A stretch of DNA of 32,508 nt from Allokutzneria sp. NRRL B-24872 (lineage in GTDB: Bacteria > Actinomycetota > Actinomycetes > Mycobacteriales > Pseudonocardiaceae), in NCBI RefSeq assembly GCF_002155965.1, contig NZ_MUMH01000122.1, forward strand, positions 801 through 33,308, given 5' to 3'. Positions 28,725 to 32,508 of the stretch are shown here, in pieces. The number at the start of each line of letters is the position of its first letter. Positions within the stretch are counted from its first letter, which is position 1. The translations under genes were made by a program, and so were the position numbers. The notes beneath the pieces were generated by a model. That model saw nothing but the letters and a program-made list of their open reading frames with translations, ran no database searches and had not been told where the DNA came from.

Positions 28725-30761
28725 ATGGGCGGAGCACGGGTCTCGATGGACATCGGCGGCACGTTCACCGACGTGGTCGTTTACGACGAAACGGACAAGC
28801 GGTACCGGATCGGCAAGTACCCGACGACACCCGCCGATCTCGCCGAAGGCGTGCTGGAGGCGGTCGCCTCGGTGGTCGAGCGGCCCGCCGACATCTCCTT
28901 CCTGGTGCACGGGACGACCCAGGGGCTCAACAGCCTGTTGCAGCGGCGGGGTGTGCGGGTGCTGCTGCTGGCCTCGGCGGGGGCGCGCGACGCCTACCAC
29001 ATCGCGCGCGGGCCCCGGACCAGGATGTACGACCTGCACTTCCGCAAGCCGGAACCGCTCGTGCCCCGCCGCGACATCGCCGGGATCGGCGGCAGGCTGG
29101 ACGCCTCCGGCGGTGAACTGGAGCCGCTGGACGAGCGCGCCGTGCGCTGCGCCGCCGCGCGCTACCGGGACGAGGGCTTCGGCGGGATCGCGGTGGCCTA
29201 CCTGTTCAGCCACCTCAACCCGGCGCACGAGCTGCGGACGCGGGAGATCCTGGTCGAGGAACTGGGCGAGGACGTCGCGCTGTCGCTGTCGCACGAGACG
29301 GCCAACGAGTGGCGCGAGTACGAGCGGACCTCTTCCGCGGTGGTGGAGTCCTACATCGGACCGGCCGTCCGCACGTACCTGGCACGGCTCGGCGGGGAGC
29401 TGGCGCGGCGGGGGATGAGCGTGCCGCTGCACGTGATGCAGTCCTCCGGCGGCATGATCACCGCGGAGTCGGCGCGGCGGCGGCCGTTGCAGACGCTGTT
29501 GTCCGGGCCGGTCGGCGGGACCATGGGCGGCGTCGCGCTCGCGCGGGCGATGGCCCGGCCGAACCTGATCTACGTGGACATGGGCGGCACGTCCTTCGAC
29601 GTCTCGATGGTCGTCGACGGCGAGCCCGACGTGACGCCGGAGGTGCGGCTGGACGGGCTGCCCATGCTGATGAGCGCGGTCAACATCCACACCGTCGGCG
29701 CCGGTGGCGGGTCGGTGGCGTGGGTGGAGGCGGGCGGCCTGCGGGTCGGACCGCACTCGGCGGGCGCGCGGCCCGGCCCCGCCTGTTACGGCGGCGGTGG
29801 GGAGCAGGCCACGGTCACCGACGCCAACCTGGTGCTCGGCCGGATCGAGCCGGAGTCCTTCGCGGGCGGGCGCGTCACGCTGAACCCGGAGGCGGCGCGC
29901 GAGGTCGTGACGGAGTTCGGCAGCGCGCTCGGGATGGGCACGACCGCTGCGGCAGAAGGCATTTGCGCGGTGGCCAACGCGAAGATGGCGCAGGCGATCC
30001 GCACGATCACGGTCGCGCGCGGTATCGAGCCGAGGGACTTCGGACTGGTCGCTTTCGGTGGCGCCGGGCCGATGCACGCGGTGTTCCTGGCGCGCGAACT
30101 GGGCATCCGCGAGGTCGTGGTGCCGCGCTTCCCCGGGGCGTTCTCCGCGTGGGGCATGCTCCAGACCGAGATCCGCCGCGACCTCACCGAGCCGTACTAC
30201 CGCCTGGACGCGGACGTGGACGGCGTCGACCTGGCGAGCCGACTGGTGGGGCTCGCCGAGCGCGGGCTGAGCGCGTTGGACGGCGAAGGCGTTCCGGAGG
30301 CCGCGCGGCGCGTCGAGCACGCGGTGGATCTCCGTTACGCAGCACAGGAATACGCGCTCACCGTGCCGTTGACGAGCGCCGAGGAACCCGTGCGGCCGGA
30401 GTTCCTCGACGTCATCGCGACGCGCTTCGGCAAGCTCCACGAGCAGCGCCACGGGCACGCCAACCCGGGCGCCCCGGTGGAGTTCGTCGCGTTGCGCACC
30501 ACCGTCTACGGCGATCTGGGCAAGCCGGACTCCGAGCGGCTGGCGAAGGCGGAGGGGGACTTCCCGCACACCCGACGCGCGGTGGTCTTCGACGGCGAAT
30601 CGGTCGAGTCGCTGATCGTCCAACGCGCGGATCTGCTTGCCGGACATGCCTTTCAGGGCCCAGCACTGGTGCTCGAAGCCACCGCGACGACCGTGGTCCC
30701 GCCCGGGTACGGGGTGCGCGTCGACGAACTCGGCTCACTGGTGATCGAGGAGACACGATGA
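28725..30761 (+). CDS. Hydantoinase/oxoprolinase subunit A (HyuA family)
   Basis: This is a 678-residue cytoplasmic enzyme subunit of the ATP-dependent hydantoinase/5-oxoprolinase/acetone carboxylase superfamily. The actin-like ATPase signature DIGGTFTD (9-16) is near the N-terminus. HGTTQGLNSLLQR, VMQSSGGM, SGPVGGTMGG, DMGGTSFDV, GAGGGS and FGGAGPMHA follow in family order. ATG 28725 is chosen because TACCCT lies 7 nt ahead; the frame is open further upstream but across the palindromic regulatory site. Its stop overlaps the B subunit start (ATGA), so A and B are made stoichiometrically. The substrate (hydantoins, N-methylhydantoin, 5-oxoproline or related cyclic amides) is not determined by sequence. 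Confidence 0.94.
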   Translation: MGGARVSMDIGGTFTDVVVYDETDKRYRIGKYPTTPADLAEGVLEAVASVVERPADISFLVHGTTQGLNSLLQRRGVRVLLLASAGARDAYHIARGPRTRMYDLHFRKPEPLVPRRDIAGIGGRLDASGGELEPLDERAVRCAAARYRDEGFGGIAVAYLFSHLNPAHELRTREILVEELGEDVALSLSHETANEWREYERTSSAVVESYIGPAVRTYLARLGGELARRGMSVPLHVMQSSGGMITAESARRRPLQTLLSGPVGGTMGGVALARAMARPNLIYVDMGGTSFDVSMVVDGEPDVTPEVRLDGLPMLMSAVNIHTVGAGGGSVAWVEAGGLRVGPHSAGARPGPACYGGGGEQATVTDANLVLGRIEPESFAGGRVTLNPEAAREVVTEFGSALGMGTTAAAEGICAVANAKMAQAIRTITVARGIEPRDFGLVAFGGAGPMHAVFLARELGIREVVVPRFPGAFSAWGMLQTEIRRDLTEPYYRLDADVDGVDLASRLVGLAERGLSALDGEGVPEAARRVEHAVDLRYAAQEYALTVPLTSAEEPVRPEFLDVIATRFGKLHEQRHGHANPGAPVEFVALRTTVYGDLGKPDSERLAKAEGDFPHTRRAVVFDGESVESLIVQRADLLAGHAFQGPALVLEATATTVVPPGYGVRVDELGSLVIEETR

Positions 30762-32431
30762 GCATCGACCCGGTCACAGTCGAGATCATCCGCAACGCGC
30801 TCACCTCGGCGGCCGAGGACATGAACGCGATGCTCATCCGCTCCGCGTACACGCCGGTGATCTACGAGTGCGGGGACTGCGTGGTGGCCCTGCTCGACGC
30901 GGAGCACCGGGTGCTCGGTCAGTCGGCGGGTCTGCCGATCTTCCTGGGGAACCTGGAGGTCTGCACGCGCTTCACCGAGGAGCGCTTCGGCGCCGACGTG
31001 TGGCGGCCGGGGGACGTGTGGATTCTCAACGACTCCTACCTCGGTGGCACCCACCTCAACGACGTGACGGTGTTCGGGCCGGTCTTCGTCGGCGAGCGCC
31101 TGGTGGGCTTCACCGCGACCAGGGCGCACTGGATCGACGTCGGCTCCAAGGACCCCGGCGGCTCGATGGACTCGGTGACGATCTTCCAGGAGGGCCTGCG
31201 CCTCGGGCCGCAGAAGCTGATCTCCGGCGGCGAGCCCGTGTACGGGGTGCTGGACACGGTGCGCACCAACGTCCGCTTCCCGTACCCGACGATGGGCGAT
31301 CTCACCGCGATGACCGCGACCATCGAGATCGGCCAGCGGCGGCTCGCCGAGATCGTCGAGCGCTTCGGCGCGGAGTCGCTGCGCGCGGCGGCCGAGGAGA
31401 TCTTCGACCAGACCGAGCGCATGGAGCGCGCGGTGGTCCGCGAGATCCCGGACGGGGTCTACCGCGCGGAGGGCTTCCTGGACAACGACGGCATCGACCT
31501 GGAGACGCCGGTCGCGGTGCGGCTGAAGATCACCGTCTCCGGCGAGGACGTCACCTTCGACATCACCGAGTCCGCCGACCAGACCGTCGGGCCGGTCAAC
31601 TGCGGTGCTGCGCAAGCGGTTTCGGCGTGCCGCGTCGGCTACAAGATGCTCATCAGCCCGGACATCCCCGGCAACGGCGGCTCGTTCCGCCCACTCACCG
31701 TCGAGGTGCGCGAGGGCTCGGTGTTCGGCGCGCAGGCCCCGGCCGCGTGCCAGTGGTACTTCTCCCACCTGGGCCTGCTGATCGACCTGGTGGCGCGAGC
31801 GCTGGCGCCCGCCATGCCTCGGCGCGTGGCCGCCGCGAGCCACGGCGACTCGATGATCGTGCAGTACGCCGGGGCCGATCCGCGCACCGGCCGCGACTAC
31901 GTGAGCCTGGAGGCCACGCTCGGCGGGTGGGGCGCGTGGGACGGCGGCGACGGGGAGACCGCGCTGATCAACAACGTCAACGGCTCGCTCAAGGACATGC
32001 CGATCGAGGTCTTCGAGACGCGTTTTCCCTTGCGTGTCAAGGAGTACGGCATCCGGACGGACTCCGGCGGTGCCGGGCGGTGGCGCGGTGGCAACGGCGT
32101 GGTCCGCGAGTACGTCGCGCTGCACGACTGCTCGCTGTCGCTGTGGTTCGAGCGCTCCGTGACGCCCGCGTGGGGGCTCTTCGGCGGTGCAGGCGCGGTG
32201 GCCCCGGAGGTGGTGGTCAACCCCGGTCGCCAGGACGAGCGGCGGCTGCTGAAGTGCAACGGGCTGCGCCTGCGCGCCGGTGACGTGGTGCGCTGCCTCA
32301 CCGGAGGAGGCGGTGGCTACGGTCCCGCTGCCGAGCGCGACCTCCGCCTGGTCGACGCCGACCTGCTGGACGGCAACGTCAGCCCCGGCCACGCGCTCCG
32401 CGAGTACACCACCCGCACCTCAACCCCGTAG
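30758..32431 (+). CDS. Hydantoinase/oxoprolinase subunit B (HyuB family)
   Basis: This is a 557-residue partner subunit. The N-terminal MSIDPVTVEIIRNALTS is the classic start of HyuB proteins. NDSYLGGTHLNDVTVFGPVF carries the conserved Asp and His thought to bind metal, followed by THRAHW-like RAHWIDVG and the glycine-rich C-terminal RTDSGGAGRWRGG and LTGGGGGYG. GAGGAG lies 7 nt upstream of ATG 30758, inside the end of the A gene. With subunit A it would hydrolyse a cyclic amide at the expense of ATP. The downstream structured repeat (copy B) begins 20 nt past the stop and may terminate the operon. Confidence 0.95.
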   Translation: MSIDPVTVEIIRNALTSAAEDMNAMLIRSAYTPVIYECGDCVVALLDAEHRVLGQSAGLPIFLGNLEVCTRFTEERFGADVWRPGDVWILNDSYLGGTHLNDVTVFGPVFVGERLVGFTATRAHWIDVGSKDPGGSMDSVTIFQEGLRLGPQKLISGGEPVYGVLDTVRTNVRFPYPTMGDLTAMTATIEIGQRRLAEIVERFGAESLRAAAEEIFDQTERMERAVVREIPDGVYRAEGFLDNDGIDLETPVAVRLKITVSGEDVTFDITESADQTVGPVNCGAAQAVSACRVGYKMLISPDIPGNGGSFRPLTVEVREGSVFGAQAPAACQWYFSHLGLLIDLVARALAPAMPRRVAAASHGDSMIVQYAGADPRTGRDYVSLEATLGGWGAWDGGDGETALINNVNGSLKDMPIEVFETRFPLRVKEYGIRTDSGGAGRWRGGNGVVREYVALHDCSLSLWFERSVTPAWGLFGGAGAVAPEVVVNPGRQDERRLLKCNGLRLRAGDVVRCLTGGGGGYGPAAERDLRLVDADLLDGNVSPGHALREYTTRTSTP

Positions 32432-32450
32432 CCCCCGCGCCCGCCAGGAA

Positions 32451-32508
32451 TCCGTTTCGTACTCCAAGCAGGAGATGGGAGCGCTCTATTTCCCGTTAGG
32501 AGTACGAA
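32451..32508. repeat. Structured repeat, copy B (cut by window edge)
   Basis: Left arm TTCGTACTCC (32456-32465) pairs with GGAGTACGAA (32499-32508), and the stem probably continues past the edge. The ungapped alignment to copy A at 15305-15362 gives 45 of 58 identical bases. Where the stems differ (CCG versus TCC next to CGTAC), the opposite arm changes to keep pairing. The central GGGAGCGCTC and ATTTCCCG are identical in both copies. Confidence 0.75.

Noticed and set aside
28611-30647. Open frame of 678 codons on the minus strand
   Set aside because: It is antisense to the hydantoinase A gene and has no motif.
29309-30757. N-terminal extension of the hydantoinase B frame
   Set aside because: It lies in a different frame of the A gene, with low-complexity content; the ATGA overlap and ribosome site fix the start at 30758.

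Overview
This is a GC-rich chromosomal segment of a mycelial actinomycete, most likely of the order Pseudonocardiales. The evidence is strongly G/C-biased third codon positions, an SsgA-family sporulation/division regulator, DUF3558 lipoproteins, a 13E12-like DUF222-HNH protein, and many genes preceded by a TANNNT box 6-8 nt before the start codon, which suggests leaderless transcripts. No rRNA, tRNA, CRISPR array or insertion sequence was recognised.

Left part (1-9.3 kb): the minus strand carries the first 909 residues of a Cas4/RecB-like nuclease + RNase H-like + SF1 helicase fusion cut by the window edge. Divergent from it is a PE/WXG-like helical protein followed by two tandem DUF3558 lipoproteins. 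Next is an Hsp90-family chaperone translationally coupled to a 920-residue TPR protein.

Conflict/repair block (9.3-14.6 kb, all minus strand): hen1 and pnkp form the bacterial RNA end-healing-and-sealing cassette. Beyond a strong hairpin, with its own promoter, lies a compact toxin with a CdiA-CT-like tRNase domain followed by a SitI3-family immunity protein. A predicted RNA-cleaving toxin beside an RNA-repair operon is the most provocative arrangement in the window.

Middle (14.8-19.9 kb): an SsgA-like regulator, a conserved structured repeat, a degenerate RsbW-like ATPase fold, a YqeB-like membrane protein / TetR / COG0523 GTPase operon, a small helical protein and a secreted M23 peptidase.

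Right part (20-32.5 kb): a hypothetical protein and TetR regulator divergent from an MFS exporter across a 33-bp palindromic operator; a beta-lactamase-fold serine hydrolase and YtrA-type GntR; a membrane-anchored hypothetical; a nested hairpin element upstream of a DUF222-HNH gene; an RluA-type pseudouridine synthase; a STAS protein; a phosphoribosyltransferase-like pseudoenzyme divergent from a hydantoinase/oxoprolinase A-B operon with a palindromic site in the shared intergenic region. A second copy of the structured repeat lies at the very end.
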